A stretch of 64,000 nucleotides of DNA from an uncultured Oscillospiraceae bacterium (lineage in GTDB: Bacteria > Bacillota > Clostridia > Oscillospirales > Oscillospiraceae): contig CAJUFJ010000002.1 of assembly GCA_910585815.1 (NCBI GenBank), positions 23,320 through 87,319 on the forward strand, in the 5' to 3' direction. The position numbers and the translations under genes are program-made. Below are positions 53,369-61,704 of the stretch, in pieces (position 1 is the stretch's first letter; the number at the start of each line of letters is the position of its first letter). The notes below the pieces were generated by a model. That model did not search any database, was not told where the DNA came from, and worked only from the letters and a program-made list of their open reading frames with translations.

Positions 53369-54472
53369 TCAGGCCGGGGCGCAGACGGGGAGGTCGCTCC
53401 CCTCCCAGTGGTAGCCCAGTTCCTGGAGCTCCTGGTCGGTGTGGAAGCCGCGGTCCTCCTCGGGTACGGACGGGTCCAGGTGCCGCCAGCCCTCGCCGGT
53501 CTGGACCACGGTCCAGAAATGGGGTTCCCCCTCCAGGGTGCCCTGGGCCACGTGGCAGGACAGCTTCAGCTCCTGGCACAGGGCGGCGAAGGCCAGGGAC
53601 AGCCCCTCGCTGTTGGCCGCCCCGGCGCTGAAGAAGTCATAGGGGGTGGCGCCCCCCTCCGGGTCGTAGCGTCCCTCCCCCAGCAGCGCCTGGAGGGCGT
53701 CTGTAACCTGGGGCGTCCGGCCGCCAGCTGTCAGGTCCCGGGTGAGCAGCTCCAGCTCCCAGGCCAGGTCGTCCCGGCGTTCCTCCAGCTCGGCGCGCTC
53801 CAGGGGGTAGTCCAGGAGAATCTCCACAATCCGCTGCCGGCCGCTGGCGGGGTAGATGGACAGCTCCACCGCCGGCATCCCCAGGGCGCAGGCGGGCACG
53901 TCGTAGTAGGCTTGCCGTACCAGCTCCCGGATAAAGGCCTCGTCCTCCTCAAAGTAGCTGATGCGCAGCACCCGCTCGGCGGCGAAGGAGGTGAGGGCGG
54001 ACTTCAGCTCGCCCCGGATGGCGGTGACGCCGGTGGCCTGGACGATGGAGGCCACCTGCTCCCGGGTGCGGCGGTAGGTGATGGCGATGTGGGCCTCGGA
54101 GTAGGTTACCACCGGGTCCACGGTGTATTTGATGAACTCCACGCAGTAGGCCCCCAGGGGGTCCTCCTGCACCACCTCCAGGCAGGCGTCGGACAGGTAG
54201 GGCTCCACGTTCTCCGTGTCGGTGTACAGCCGGACGGTGCCCTCCTCCGTGCCGCCGTTGACGAAGTAGATCAGGGCGTTGACCAGCTCCTGATAGCTGT
54301 CCGCCCGGAGGATGGAGGGGTCCCCCTCGGTGGTGGGGATGGCGTTGTGGGGGGTGACGGAGGAGTAGTCCCGCTCCAGCAGAGCGGAGCAGCCGGTGAG
54401 AAGGAGGGCGGCTGTCAAAACGGCCAGAAGGCGGCCCCCCCTGTAGGGGCGGCCTGTGGCCGCCCGCCGCAT
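53369..54472 (-). CDS. Lipoprotein with transglutaminase-like C-terminal domain, catalytic Cys apparently absent
   Basis: 367 residues with lipobox LLTGCS. The long middle part is helical (TREQVASIVQATGVTAI, LERAELEERRDDLAWELELL). The last 110 residues follow the transglutaminase pattern: ANSEGLSLAFAALCQELKLSCHVAQG, then PHFWTVVQTGEGWRHLDPS. In active members the first block has Cys in a GxCxGYA context; here it reads NSEGLS, while the His (PHFW) and Asp (HLDPS) are kept, so it may be inactive. The first ten residues (MRRAATGRPYRGG) are a translated family A repeat, so the original start was probably replaced by the repeat. Start choice is uncertain. Confidence 0.7.
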   Translation of the reverse strand: MRRAATGRPYRGGRLLAVLTAALLLTGCSALLERDYSSVTPHNAIPTTEGDPSILRADSYQELVNALIYFVNGGTEEGTVRLYTDTENVEPYLSDACLEVVQEDPLGAYCVEFIKYTVDPVVTYSEAHIAITYRRTREQVASIVQATGVTAIRGELKSALTSFAAERVLRISYFEEDEAFIRELVRQAYYDVPACALGMPAVELSIYPASGRQRIVEILLDYPLERAELEERRDDLAWELELLTRDLTAGGRTPQVTDALQALLGEGRYDPEGGATPYDFFSAGAANSEGLSLAFAALCQELKLSCHVAQGTLEGEPHFWTVVQTGEGWRHLDPSVPEEDRGFHTDQELQELGYHWEGSDLPVCAPA

Positions 54473-54515
54473 ACCTCTGCCGGCCCGGGTCGGGCGGCCA
54501 CAGGCCGCCCCTACA
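54442..54515. repeat. Family A repeat, paired copy at the start of a lipoprotein gene
   Basis: TGTAGGGGCGGCCTGTGGCC...GGCCACAGGCCGCCCCTACA with a spacer of about 30 bp. Nearly the same as 16467-16538. It separates the LUD gene from the lipoprotein gene and supplies the first codons of the latter. Confidence 0.85.
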
Positions 54516-54525
54516 TTGTCAGCAA

Positions 54526-55116
54526 TCAATAGCCCAGGTCCTCGTCGACAAGGATGACCTCCATGACCTCGGTGCCCTTGGGCTTTTCCCACAGCACCAC
54601 CAGACCCCGGCAGATGCGCTGGGGGCTCTTGCAGTCGTAGCACTTGTCCCCCTTGACGGCGCAGGGGGTATCCACCCCGATGCGCTGGGCGTTCTTGGGG
54701 GATGCGATGTTCCGGGCCCGCCACAGGGCGGCGTCGTAGTCGGGGGCCACCTTGTTCCTGCCCACCACAAAGTAGACCTTCTTGTGCCCGTAGAGGGTGG
54801 AGGCCACCCGGTTGCCGGTGCCGTCGATGTTGATGAGCTCGCCGGTTTCGGCCAGGCCGTTGACCGAGGTGATGTACACGTCGGTGGCCAGGGCCTCCAT
54901 CAGGCCGGCCCTGTCCCAGTGCCACAGGGCGTTGTTGTGGGCGGCCAGCTGGGGATACAGCCCCATCTCCTGCACCGTCATGGAGCCGCCGAAGGCCACG
55001 CTTACCCCGTCGATCTCCCTGTTCAGGTAGTCGGCGGCCTCCTCCTTGGTGGCGAAGGTGTGGACGGTAAAGCCCCGCTCCTCCAGATTTTTGGTCAGTT
55101 TGGTCCAGTCTGTCAT
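54526..55116 (-). CDS. LUD domain protein (LutC/DUF162-like)
   Basis: 196 residues, start after AAAAGGAG. The LUD fold is shown by FGGSMTVQEMGLYPQL, ATDVYITSVNGLAETGELINIDGTGNRVASTLYGHKKVYFVVG and the C-terminal NIASPKNAQRIGVDTPC. LUD proteins take part in lactate use with iron-sulfur partners LutA/LutB, but many stand alone with unknown role, as here. A CYDCKSPQRICRG segment near the end could bind a metal. No lut genes are nearby. Confidence 0.88.
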   Translation of the reverse strand: MTDWTKLTKNLEERGFTVHTFATKEEAADYLNREIDGVSVAFGGSMTVQEMGLYPQLAAHNNALWHWDRAGLMEALATDVYITSVNGLAETGELINIDGTGNRVASTLYGHKKVYFVVGRNKVAPDYDAALWRARNIASPKNAQRIGVDTPCAVKGDKCYDCKSPQRICRGLVVLWEKPKGTEVMEVILVDEDLGY

Positions 55117-55147
55117 AAAAAACACTCCTTTTAATGATTGCTGTTGT

Positions 55148-55216
55148 GGGACGGCGTGCCCAGTGGTCACGCCCTACAAATGAGCCGCTGTAGGGCGCGA
55201 CGACCCCGGCGCGCCG
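55148..55216. repeat. Family B repeat, rearranged copy
   Basis: GGGACGGCGTGCCCAGTGGTCACGCCCTACA followed by TGTAGGGCGCGACGACCCCGGCGCGCCG: two family B half-elements side by side instead of nested. Confidence 0.7.
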
Positions 55217-55223
55217 TTTTGTG

Positions 55224-56096
55224 TCAGATATCGTTTTTCTGATATCGTCTAAAGCCCTGGCCCAGTACCTCATGGGCGTCGCAGACGATGAGGAAGGCCT
55301 CGGGGTCCAGCTCGTGGACCAGGGCCTTCAGGGGGACAATTTGCTTCTGCTTAAAGGCGCACATCAGCACCAGCTTCTCCTCCCGGGAGAAGCTGCCTTC
55401 CCCGTGGAGAAAGGTGGCCCCCCGGTCCATCTGCCGGTCGATCTCGGCGGCAATCTCCTGGGGCCGGGTGGTGACGATATAGGCCACCTTGGACTGGTCC
55501 AGGCCGTAGAGCACCATGTCCATCACCAGGGTGGAGATATACAGGGAGATGATGCCATACATGGCGCTCTCCATGCTGCGGAAGGCGATGGAGACGGCCA
55601 GCAGCATGGACAGGTCCACCGCCAGCAGGAGCTTGCCCATGGGCAGCCAGGCGAAGGGCAGCTTCAGCAGCCGGGCGATCAGGTCGGTGCCGCCGGTGGT
55701 GGCCCCCTTGGAGAAGATCATCCCCAGGGACACCCCCAGGCTCACCCCGCCGAAGACGGCGGCCAGCATGGGGTCCATGGGCGGGAAGGTGTATATGGCG
55801 GCAATCAGGTCCACCAGCACGGAGGTGGCCGCCATGGCGAACAGGGAGGACACCAGGGTGTGTCCCCCCAGGAATTTCCACCCCAGGATGAAGATGGGGA
55901 TGTTCAGCACCAGCACCACCGTGCCGATGGGGATGGCGGGGGAGAGGTGATTCAAAATCATGCCCAGGGCGGTGAGGCCGCCGAAACCGATCTGGTTGGG
56001 CACGTAGAACCAGTCGAAGCTGAGGGAGTAGAGCACGGAGCCCAGGGCAATCCAGGCGTAGTCCCGCACCATGCGGGAGAGGGTATGCTTGGTCAT
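55224..56096 (-). CDS. YitT family membrane protein (DUF2179)
   Basis: 290 residues: an N-terminal membrane part with five helices (about 10-175; DWFYVPNQIGFGGLTALGMIL, FGGVSLGVSLGMIFSKGATTGGTDLIARLL) and a cytosolic C-terminal DUF2179 domain (about 220-285; EIDRQMDRGATFLHGEGSFSREEKLVLMC). Firmicutes carry several copies; the function is not established. The start is the ATG after AGGAGGA. The repeat cluster on its 5' side hides any promoter. Confidence 0.92.
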   Translation of the reverse strand: MTKHTLSRMVRDYAWIALGSVLYSLSFDWFYVPNQIGFGGLTALGMILNHLSPAIPIGTVVLVLNIPIFILGWKFLGGHTLVSSLFAMAATSVLVDLIAAIYTFPPMDPMLAAVFGGVSLGVSLGMIFSKGATTGGTDLIARLLKLPFAWLPMGKLLLAVDLSMLLAVSIAFRSMESAMYGIISLYISTLVMDMVLYGLDQSKVAYIVTTRPQEIAAEIDRQMDRGATFLHGEGSFSREEKLVLMCAFKQKQIVPLKALVHELDPEAFLIVCDAHEVLGQGFRRYQKNDI

Positions 56097-56119
56097 AGGG
56101 GTCCTCCTAAATCTCGTGA

Positions 56120-56154
56120 TATAGGGCAAGGGCTTTGCCCTTGCCTTAGACTGT
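56120..56154. repeat. Family C repeat half-element
   Basis: TAGGGCAAGGG-CTTTG-CCCTTGCC hairpin directly upstream of the YitT gene. Confidence 0.65.
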
Positions 56155-56211
56155 CAAAAAACCTCCGCCCCCGCTGGGCCGACTCCCCTAACAGGGGGAG
56201 ATGTCGGCGAA

Positions 56212-56495
56212 GCCGACAGAGGGGGCAGGCTCCTTTTCCCCGCAAGGGGGACGCCGCATCCGTAAGGCGGCAAAGCCGCCAACGGCTGCGCAGTGAAAGG
56301 AGCTGTCAGCCGCAGGCTGACTGAGGATTGTATTTTGCCGAAGGCAAAATGTATGAAATAATCCTAATCTTAGTTTACTTCGTATGTTTTGCTCCGCAAA
56401 ACGCAATCCTCCGCCCCAGTTTGCGAACTGGGGCACCTCCTTTCAAAAGGAGGCTTTTCGCGCCCTGCGTCTCGCAGCTACTTCTTGAACAAGCT
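56212..56495. repeat. Family E long repeat, copy 2
   Basis: About 284 bp, nearly identical to 53047-53331, in the same orientation relative to the plus strand. It is framed by family C half-elements, while copy 1 follows a family A half-element. Confidence 0.9.
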
Positions 56496-56577
56496 GGGGC
56501 AAGGGCTCTGCCCTTGCCTTTCCCTGTTCATCCCCTTCCGGGGATAGGCAGGGGTAGAACCCCTGCCCTACATGACG
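56496..56577. repeat. Family C repeat after copy 2 of family E
   Basis: GGGGCAAGGG-CTCTG-CCCTTGCC ... ATCCCC-TTCC-GGGGAT ... GGCAGGGG-TAGAA-CCCCTGCCCTACATG. The same three-hairpin core as 34826-34905, but without the TCTCATAAATTC ends. Confidence 0.8.
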
Positions 56578-56590
56578 GAACCGATCCCAT

Positions 56591-58831
56591 TTACAGCAGC
56601 GTCATCTGCTCCTCCCCCCGGTCCTCCTCCTTGAGGAGGGCGCCGGCGATGGGCAGGGAGCGGGCCCGGTAGCGGGCGGCGTTCTGGATGTGGGTGAGGT
56701 CCAGGGGCAGCACCTTCTCCACCTTATACTTGGGCTTCAGGGTCATAATGTTGACCCCCTGGGTGTTCCGGGTGGTCTTGGGGTTCAGGCTGGCGGTGTG
56801 GAAGATGACGCAGCGGCCCTCGGAGGAGATCACCGCCGCCTCGAAGTCCTCCCGCAGCAGGAAGGCGGACACCAGGGGGGACTTGTCCGAGTAGGCCCCG
56901 GTGAGCTTCTTCCGCCGGGTCTGGGTCTGGTAGGCGGACAGCTCCACCCGGGCGGCCTTGCCGTTCTCGAAGAAGAACAGCACCTGGCCGGAGTAATCCC
57001 CGGGGATACAGGCCCACAGGGCCCGCTCCTCCGGGTCCATGGCCAGCTTGGAGGGCAGGTAGTCCCCCAGGGCGCTGGCCTTGGTGTCATCAAAGTCACT
57101 GAGCCGGGTCTTGTAGCACTGCTGCTTGTCGGTGAACACCAGAAGCTCGTCCCGGTTATTGGCCTCCCACTGGAGACAGGGGCCGTCCCCCTCCTTGTAT
57201 TTCTGCTCGCTGGCCATACGCAGGGACTGAGGAGTGATCTTTTTCAGATAGCCCTCTTTGGAGAAGAACAGGTGGACGGGGTAGTCGGGGGTCTCGTCCT
57301 CCACCGTCATGACGGGTTCGTCCATGTGGTCGTAGACAATCTGGGTGTGCCGGGGAACGGCGTATTTCTTCTTCACCTCGGTGAGTTCGTCCACGATGAT
57401 CTTCCGGATGCGCTTGGGGGAGCTGACAATGTCCTCCAGGTCGGCAATCTCGTCGGCGAGGGCGTCCACCTCCTGGGTGCGCTTGAGGATATACTCCTTG
57501 TTGATGTTCCGCAGCCGGATATCGGCCACGTACTCCGCTTGGACCTGGTCAATGCCAAAGCCGATCATCAGGTTGGGGATAACCTCGGCGTCCTCCTCGG
57601 TGTCCCGGATGATTTGGATGGCCCGGTCGATGTCCAGCAGGATACGCCGCAGGCCCTTTAACAGGTGCAGCTTCTCCTTCTTTTTGTTCATGGAGAAGTA
57701 TACCCGGCGGCGCACCGAATCCATCCGCCAGGCGGTCCACTCCTCCAGAATTTCCCGCACCCCCAGCACCTTGGGGAAACCGGCGATGAGGATATTGAAG
57801 TTGCAGGACTGGCTGTCCATCAGGGGGGTCATCTTAAAGAGCTTGGCCATCAGCTTCTCCGGGTCGGCCCCCCGCTTTAAGTCGATGGTCAGCTTTAGGC
57901 CGGACAGGTCGGTCTCGTCCCGCATGTCGGCAATCTCCTTCAGCTTGCCCGCCTTCAGCAGCTCGGTTACCTTATCGATGATGGCCTCGCTGGTGGTGGA
58001 GTAGGGGATCTCGAAGACCTCGATGAGGTTCTCCTCCTTCACGTAGCGCCACCGGGAACGCACCTTGAAGGAGCCCCGGCCGGTGCGGTAGATATCCGCC
58101 AGGGCGGCGGCGTCGTAGAGCAGCTCGCCGCCGGTGGGCAGGTCGGGGGCCTTGAGGGTGGTCATAATGTCGTGGTCCGGGTTTTTCAGGAAGGCGATGG
58201 TGGTGTCGCACACCTCACCCAGGTTGAAGCCGCACAGGTCGCTGGCCATGCCTACGGCGATGCCCTTGTTGGCGGAGACCAGCACGTTGGGGAAGGTGGT
58301 GGGCAGCAGGGTGGGCTCCTTCATCTTGCCGTCGTAGTTGTCCACGAAATCCACCGTGTCCTGGTCGATGTCACGGAACAGCTCGGCGCAGATGGCGTCC
58401 AGGCGGGCCTCGGTGTACCGGCTGGCGGCGTAGGCCATGTCCCGGGAATACACCTTGCCGAAGTTGCCCTTGCTGTCCACCAGGGGGTGGAGCAGGGCCC
58501 CGTAGCCCCGGCTGAGACGGACCAGGGTGTCGTAGATGGCGGCGTCGCCGTGGGGGTTGAGCTTCATGGTCTGGCCCACGATGTTGGCCGACTTGGTCCG
58601 CCCGCCCCCCAGCAGCTTCATCTGGTACATGGTGTACAGCAGCTTGCGGTGGGAGGGCTTGAAGCCGTCGATCTCCGGGATGGCACGGGAGATGATTACC
58701 GACATGGCGTAGGGCATGTAGTTGATCTCCAGGGTCTGGGTGATGGGCTGCTCCAGCACCTCCGCCCGCAGACCCATCACGTTGGGGTCGGCTGCGCGTT
58801 TCTTATCTTCACTTGTCTTCTTCTTGGCCAT
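56591..58831 (-). CDS. DNA topoisomerase type II, subunit A (divergent GyrA/ParC)
   Basis: 746 residues. The catalytic Tyr is Y139 (AASRYTEARL). Other marks are YAMSVIISRAIPEIDGFKPSHRKLLYTMYQ and NPHGDAAIYDTLVRLS, then a shortened C-terminal beta-pinwheel with a VNIMTLKP element. The residue at the Ser83-equivalent of E. coli GyrA is Ala (HGD-A-AIYD). It is smaller than GyrA (about 820) and lacks a GyrA-box QRRGGKG, so it resembles ParC, but belongs to the separate Clostridia branch of paired topoisomerase genes. The B subunit lies directly upstream. Whether it decatenates or supercoils cannot be told. Confidence 0.9.
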   Translation of the reverse strand: MAKKKTSEDKKRAADPNVMGLRAEVLEQPITQTLEINYMPYAMSVIISRAIPEIDGFKPSHRKLLYTMYQMKLLGGGRTKSANIVGQTMKLNPHGDAAIYDTLVRLSRGYGALLHPLVDSKGNFGKVYSRDMAYAASRYTEARLDAICAELFRDIDQDTVDFVDNYDGKMKEPTLLPTTFPNVLVSANKGIAVGMASDLCGFNLGEVCDTTIAFLKNPDHDIMTTLKAPDLPTGGELLYDAAALADIYRTGRGSFKVRSRWRYVKEENLIEVFEIPYSTTSEAIIDKVTELLKAGKLKEIADMRDETDLSGLKLTIDLKRGADPEKLMAKLFKMTPLMDSQSCNFNILIAGFPKVLGVREILEEWTAWRMDSVRRRVYFSMNKKKEKLHLLKGLRRILLDIDRAIQIIRDTEEDAEVIPNLMIGFGIDQVQAEYVADIRLRNINKEYILKRTQEVDALADEIADLEDIVSSPKRIRKIIVDELTEVKKKYAVPRHTQIVYDHMDEPVMTVEDETPDYPVHLFFSKEGYLKKITPQSLRMASEQKYKEGDGPCLQWEANNRDELLVFTDKQQCYKTRLSDFDDTKASALGDYLPSKLAMDPEERALWACIPGDYSGQVLFFFENGKAARVELSAYQTQTRRKKLTGAYSDKSPLVSAFLLREDFEAAVISSEGRCVIFHTASLNPKTTRNTQGVNIMTLKPKYKVEKVLPLDLTHIQNAARYRARSLPIAGALLKEEDRGEEQMTLL

Positions 58832-58867
58832 TTGGTTCAGTCCTTATCATCTATCATTCTGCAATAT

Positions 58868-58999
58868 AAGGCTCCCTCTGAGAGGGAGCTGTCAGCCGCA
58901 GGCTGACTGAGGGAGTTCGTTTCTGAAACAGGTTTCTTTTGGACAGACTCCCTCCGTCACGGCTTCGCCGTGCCACCTCCCTCAAAGAGGGAGGCTTTT
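58868..58999. repeat. Family D repeat between topoisomerase genes
   Basis: GGCTCCCTCTGAGAGGGAGCTGTCAGCC-GCAGGCTGACTGAGGGAG ... CTCCCTCCGTCACGGCTTCGCCGTG ... CCTCAAAGAGGGAGGC. Inverted outer arms about 130 bp apart; it sits in the operon and reaches the stop of subunit B. Confidence 0.85.
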
Positions 59000-60980
59000 A
59001 GGAAATATCCGCCAGTTCCAGAAATTCGTGGCCGTGGTCGGCGATGTGGGTTTTCCGGCCGGTGAGGTCGTCGCCCAGGAGTAGGTCGAACATCTGGGCG
59101 GTGCGGGCGATATCCTCGGGAACTACCTTGATAAGCCTTCTCGTATCGGGGGACATGGTGGTCAGCCACATCATCTCCGGCTCGTTCTCGCCCAGGCCCT
59201 TGGAACGCTGGACATCGTACTTCTTCCCCTGGAGGGTGGCCACAATGTCGTCCTTCTCCTTGTTGGAGTAGGCAAACCAGGTCTTTTCCTTGCAGGTGAT
59301 CTCGAACAGGGGGGACTCGGCGATGTAGACAAAGCCCTCCTGGATCAGGGTGGGGGTGAGGCGGTAGAGCATAGTGAGCACCAGGGTGCGAATCTGGAAG
59401 CCGTCCACATCGGCGTCGGTGCAGATGACGATTTTGTTCCACCGCAGGGCGGACAGGTCGAAGGCGGCCATATCCTTGGCCCGCTTGTCGTGGACCTCCA
59501 CCCCGCAGCCCAGCACCTTCAGCAGGTCGGTGATGATCTCGCTCTTGAAGATTTTGCCGTAGTCCGCTTTAAGGCAGTTGAGAATCTTGCCCCGGATGGG
59601 CATGATGGCCTGAAACTCCCCGTCCCGGGCCTGCTTCACGCTGCCCAGCGCCGAGTCGCCCTCCACGATATACAGCTCGCTGCGGTTCACGTCCCGGGTG
59701 CGGCAGGGGACGAACTTCTGCACCCGGTTGGAGATATCCATGGAGCCGGTGAGCTTCTTCTTGATATTCAGCCTGGTCTTTTCCGCGTTCTCCCGGGCCC
59801 GCTTGTTGATTAAGACCTGCTCCCCGATTTTCTGGGCGTCGGCGGGGTTTTCGATGAAGTAGACCTCCATCTGGGCGCGGAGGAACTCGGTCATGACCTC
59901 CTGCACGCCCTTGTTGTTGATGGCCTTCTTGGTCTGGTTCTCGTAGGAGGTTTGGGTGGAAAAGTTGTTGCTCACCAGCACCAGGGCGTCCTGAATGTCG
60001 GGGAAGGTGATTTTGCTCTCCCCTTTGGTGTATTTGTTCTGGCCCTTGAGCCAGCTGTCGATGGCGGAGACAAAGGCGGAGCGCACCGCCTTCTCCGGGG
60101 AGCCGCCGTGCTCCAGCCAGGAGGAGTTGTGATAGTGCTCCACCACCTGCACCTTGTTGGAGAAGCAGAAGGAGACGGATATCTTCATCTTGTACTCGTC
60201 CTTGTCCGAGCGGTCCCGGCCCTTCCGCTCGGTCTGCCAGAAGACGGGGGCGGTGAGGACATCCTCGCCGGCCAGCTCGGCCACGTAGTCGATGATGCCA
60301 TTGTCGTACTGGAAGTCGGTGGTCTCAAACTTGCCCCCCACCTGGTTTTTGAAGCGGAAGGTGACGCCGGCGTTGACCACCGCCTGGCGCTTCATCACGT
60401 CCAGATAGTACTCCACCGGGATATTGATGTCGGTGAACACCTCCAGGTCGGGCTTCCAGCGGATGGTGGTGCCCGTCTTTTTGCCCCGGTCGGTGGGCTC
60501 GCTTTTCAGGCCGCCGATGTTCTCACCCTTCTCGAAGTGGAGGGTGTACTTCTTCCCCTCCCGCCACACGGTGACGTCCATGAACAGGCTGGCGTACTGG
60601 GTGGCGCAGGAGCCCAGGCCGTTGAGACCCAGGGAGTACTCGTAGTTGTCGCCGCCCCCGTTGTCGTACTTGCCGCCGGCGTAGAGCTCGCAGAAAACCA
60701 GCTCCCAGTTGAATTTCTGCTCCTTCTCGTTCCAGTCCACCGGACAGCCCCGGCCCTGGTCCGCCACCTGGATGGAGCCGTCCTCAAACCGGGTGACGGT
60801 GATGAGAGAGCCGTGGCCCTCCCGGGCCTCGTCGATGGCGTTGGACATAATTTCAAAGACAGCGTGCTCGCAGCCCTCCAGCCCGTCGGAGCCGAAAATC
60901 ACCCCCGGGCGCTTGCGCACCCGGTCGGCCCCCTTCAGGGCGGAGATGGAGTCGTTGCCGTAGTTCTTCTTCTGTGCCAT
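58998..60980 (-). CDS. DNA topoisomerase type II, subunit B (divergent GyrB/ParE)
   Basis: 660 residues with the GHKL ATPase (NAIDEAREG, VADQGRGCPV, GLNGLGSCATQYAS), transducer, and TOPRIM with VEGDSALGS and DADVDGFQIRT. The canonical EGDSAGGSAKQGRD block reads EGDSALGSVKQARD, and PLRGKILNVE reads MPIRGKILNCLK, so both signature loops differ from GyrB and ParE. The catalytic Glu and Asp residues are kept, so it should be active. It pairs with the A subunit downstream. Start after GAGGT; own promoter. Confidence 0.9.
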   Translation of the reverse strand: MAQKKNYGNDSISALKGADRVRKRPGVIFGSDGLEGCEHAVFEIMSNAIDEAREGHGSLITVTRFEDGSIQVADQGRGCPVDWNEKEQKFNWELVFCELYAGGKYDNGGGDNYEYSLGLNGLGSCATQYASLFMDVTVWREGKKYTLHFEKGENIGGLKSEPTDRGKKTGTTIRWKPDLEVFTDINIPVEYYLDVMKRQAVVNAGVTFRFKNQVGGKFETTDFQYDNGIIDYVAELAGEDVLTAPVFWQTERKGRDRSDKDEYKMKISVSFCFSNKVQVVEHYHNSSWLEHGGSPEKAVRSAFVSAIDSWLKGQNKYTKGESKITFPDIQDALVLVSNNFSTQTSYENQTKKAINNKGVQEVMTEFLRAQMEVYFIENPADAQKIGEQVLINKRARENAEKTRLNIKKKLTGSMDISNRVQKFVPCRTRDVNRSELYIVEGDSALGSVKQARDGEFQAIMPIRGKILNCLKADYGKIFKSEIITDLLKVLGCGVEVHDKRAKDMAAFDLSALRWNKIVICTDADVDGFQIRTLVLTMLYRLTPTLIQEGFVYIAESPLFEITCKEKTWFAYSNKEKDDIVATLQGKKYDVQRSKGLGENEPEMMWLTTMSPDTRRLIKVVPEDIARTAQMFDLLLGDDLTGRKTHIADHGHEFLELADIS

Positions 60981-61030
60981 GATGATACCTCAATTTCTCA
61001 GGGGCATATAAACCCAATTTAACAGCCTAC

Positions 61031-61060
61031 ATCTTATCAGAAAAGGAAGGGAAAAGTCAA
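61031..61060 (-). promoter_or_regulatory. Sigma-A promoter of the topoisomerase genes
   Basis: Minus strand: TTGACT (61055-61060), 18 bp, TAAGAT (61031-61036), about 55 bp before the B subunit start. Confidence 0.6.
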
Positions 61061-61066
61061 GAGATG

Positions 61067-61095
61067 TGTATGGGCGGGTAATACTCGTCCATACA
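61067..61095. promoter_or_regulatory. 29-bp imperfect palindrome between divergent genes
   Basis: TGTATGG-GCGGGTAATACTCGT-CCATACA matches its own inverse at 24 of 29 positions. It lies between the topoisomerase promoter and the 155-aa gene. It may be an operator, or a decayed family A hairpin. Confidence 0.4.
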
Positions 61096-61154
61096 AAAAG
61101 ATACCGCATAAAATCTGCGAAACCGAGCAAACTGACGGGAAGGGGGAGAGAAAT

Positions 61155-61622
61155 ATGGAGCTTTTTCAAGTAATTGAGGACGGGGAGGGCATTGAAGGCG
61201 CCATTTTGCGTGCCCTGCCTGCCCGTCCCGGGCAGGAGCGCCGGGTGAGCGAGCGCCACCCGGCGCTCCTGGTGGTGTCCCCCCGGGCGGCGGAGCGGGG
61301 GATGCCCCTGCCCCGTCAGTGCCGAACGGCGCTGGTGCCGGGCGCGCTGACCGTCCCCCTGCGGGCGGCCAGCGCGGTGAGCTACGGCGCCTCCCCACGG
61401 GACAGCCTGACCATCTCCAGCCGGGAGGGGAACACTCTGTGGGCCGCCCTCCAGCGGGAGCTGGTGACGGTGGACGGCCGGGTGGTGGAGCGGCAGGAGT
61501 TTCCCCTGAACCTGGCGCCAGGCGAGGGGGAGCTGCCCGCCCTGGCCGCCGCGGGGGCGCTGCTGCTGCTGGGCGTCCCGCCGGAGGAGCTGGGTCCGGC
61601 AGCCGGCGGTTGGAAAACATAG
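61155..61622 (+). CDS. Hypothetical protein upstream of spoVT
   Basis: 155 residues, family not recognised. Predicted soluble, rich in Ala, Arg, Leu and Pro, with two similar stretches (RHPALLVVSPRAAERGMPLP and QCRTALVPGALTVPL) and a C-terminal Leu/Ala helix. Ribosome site GGGGGAGAG, ATG start. A TGTATG-17-CATACAA pair at 61067-61096 would fit a forespore promoter loosely, and the next gene is spoVT, so a sporulation role is conceivable (inference). Base composition is more GC-rich than its neighbours. Confidence 0.55.
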   Translation: MELFQVIEDGEGIEGAILRALPARPGQERRVSERHPALLVVSPRAAERGMPLPRQCRTALVPGALTVPLRAASAVSYGASPRDSLTISSREGNTLWAALQRELVTVDGRVVERQEFPLNLAPGEGELPALAAAGALLLLGVPPEELGPAAGGWKT

Positions 61623-61635
61623 CCATGCAAATTTC

Positions 61636-61665
61636 TGTATATCCTGCCAGGACCTGCGGATACTA
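61636..61665 (+). promoter_or_regulatory. Sigma-G/sigma-F-like promoter of spoVT
   Basis: TGTATA (61636-61641), 17 bp, GATACTA (61659-61665). The sigma-G consensus is TGMATA-N17/18-CATACTA, so both boxes differ in one base only. In Bacillus spoVT is a sigma-G gene. Confidence 0.65.
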
Positions 61666-61704
61666 ACGCTGTCAAAGCTAAAAACCGCAGGAGGCATGAG
61701 ATCA

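Noticed and set aside
53369..55273. A single 634-codon minus-strand frame spanning the lipoprotein and the LUD gene region
   Set aside because: The upstream part overlaps the LUD gene in another frame and has shadow composition (RRHQRRHRQ type); the LUD frame has family motifs and a good ribosome site, so the long frame is an artefact of GC-rich sequence.
56346..56480. Small hydrophobic peptide frame inside family E (MYEIILILVYFVCFAPQNAI)
   Set aside because: It lies in a repeat, has no ribosome site, and the other copy of the repeat changes the peptide; more likely a chance frame.
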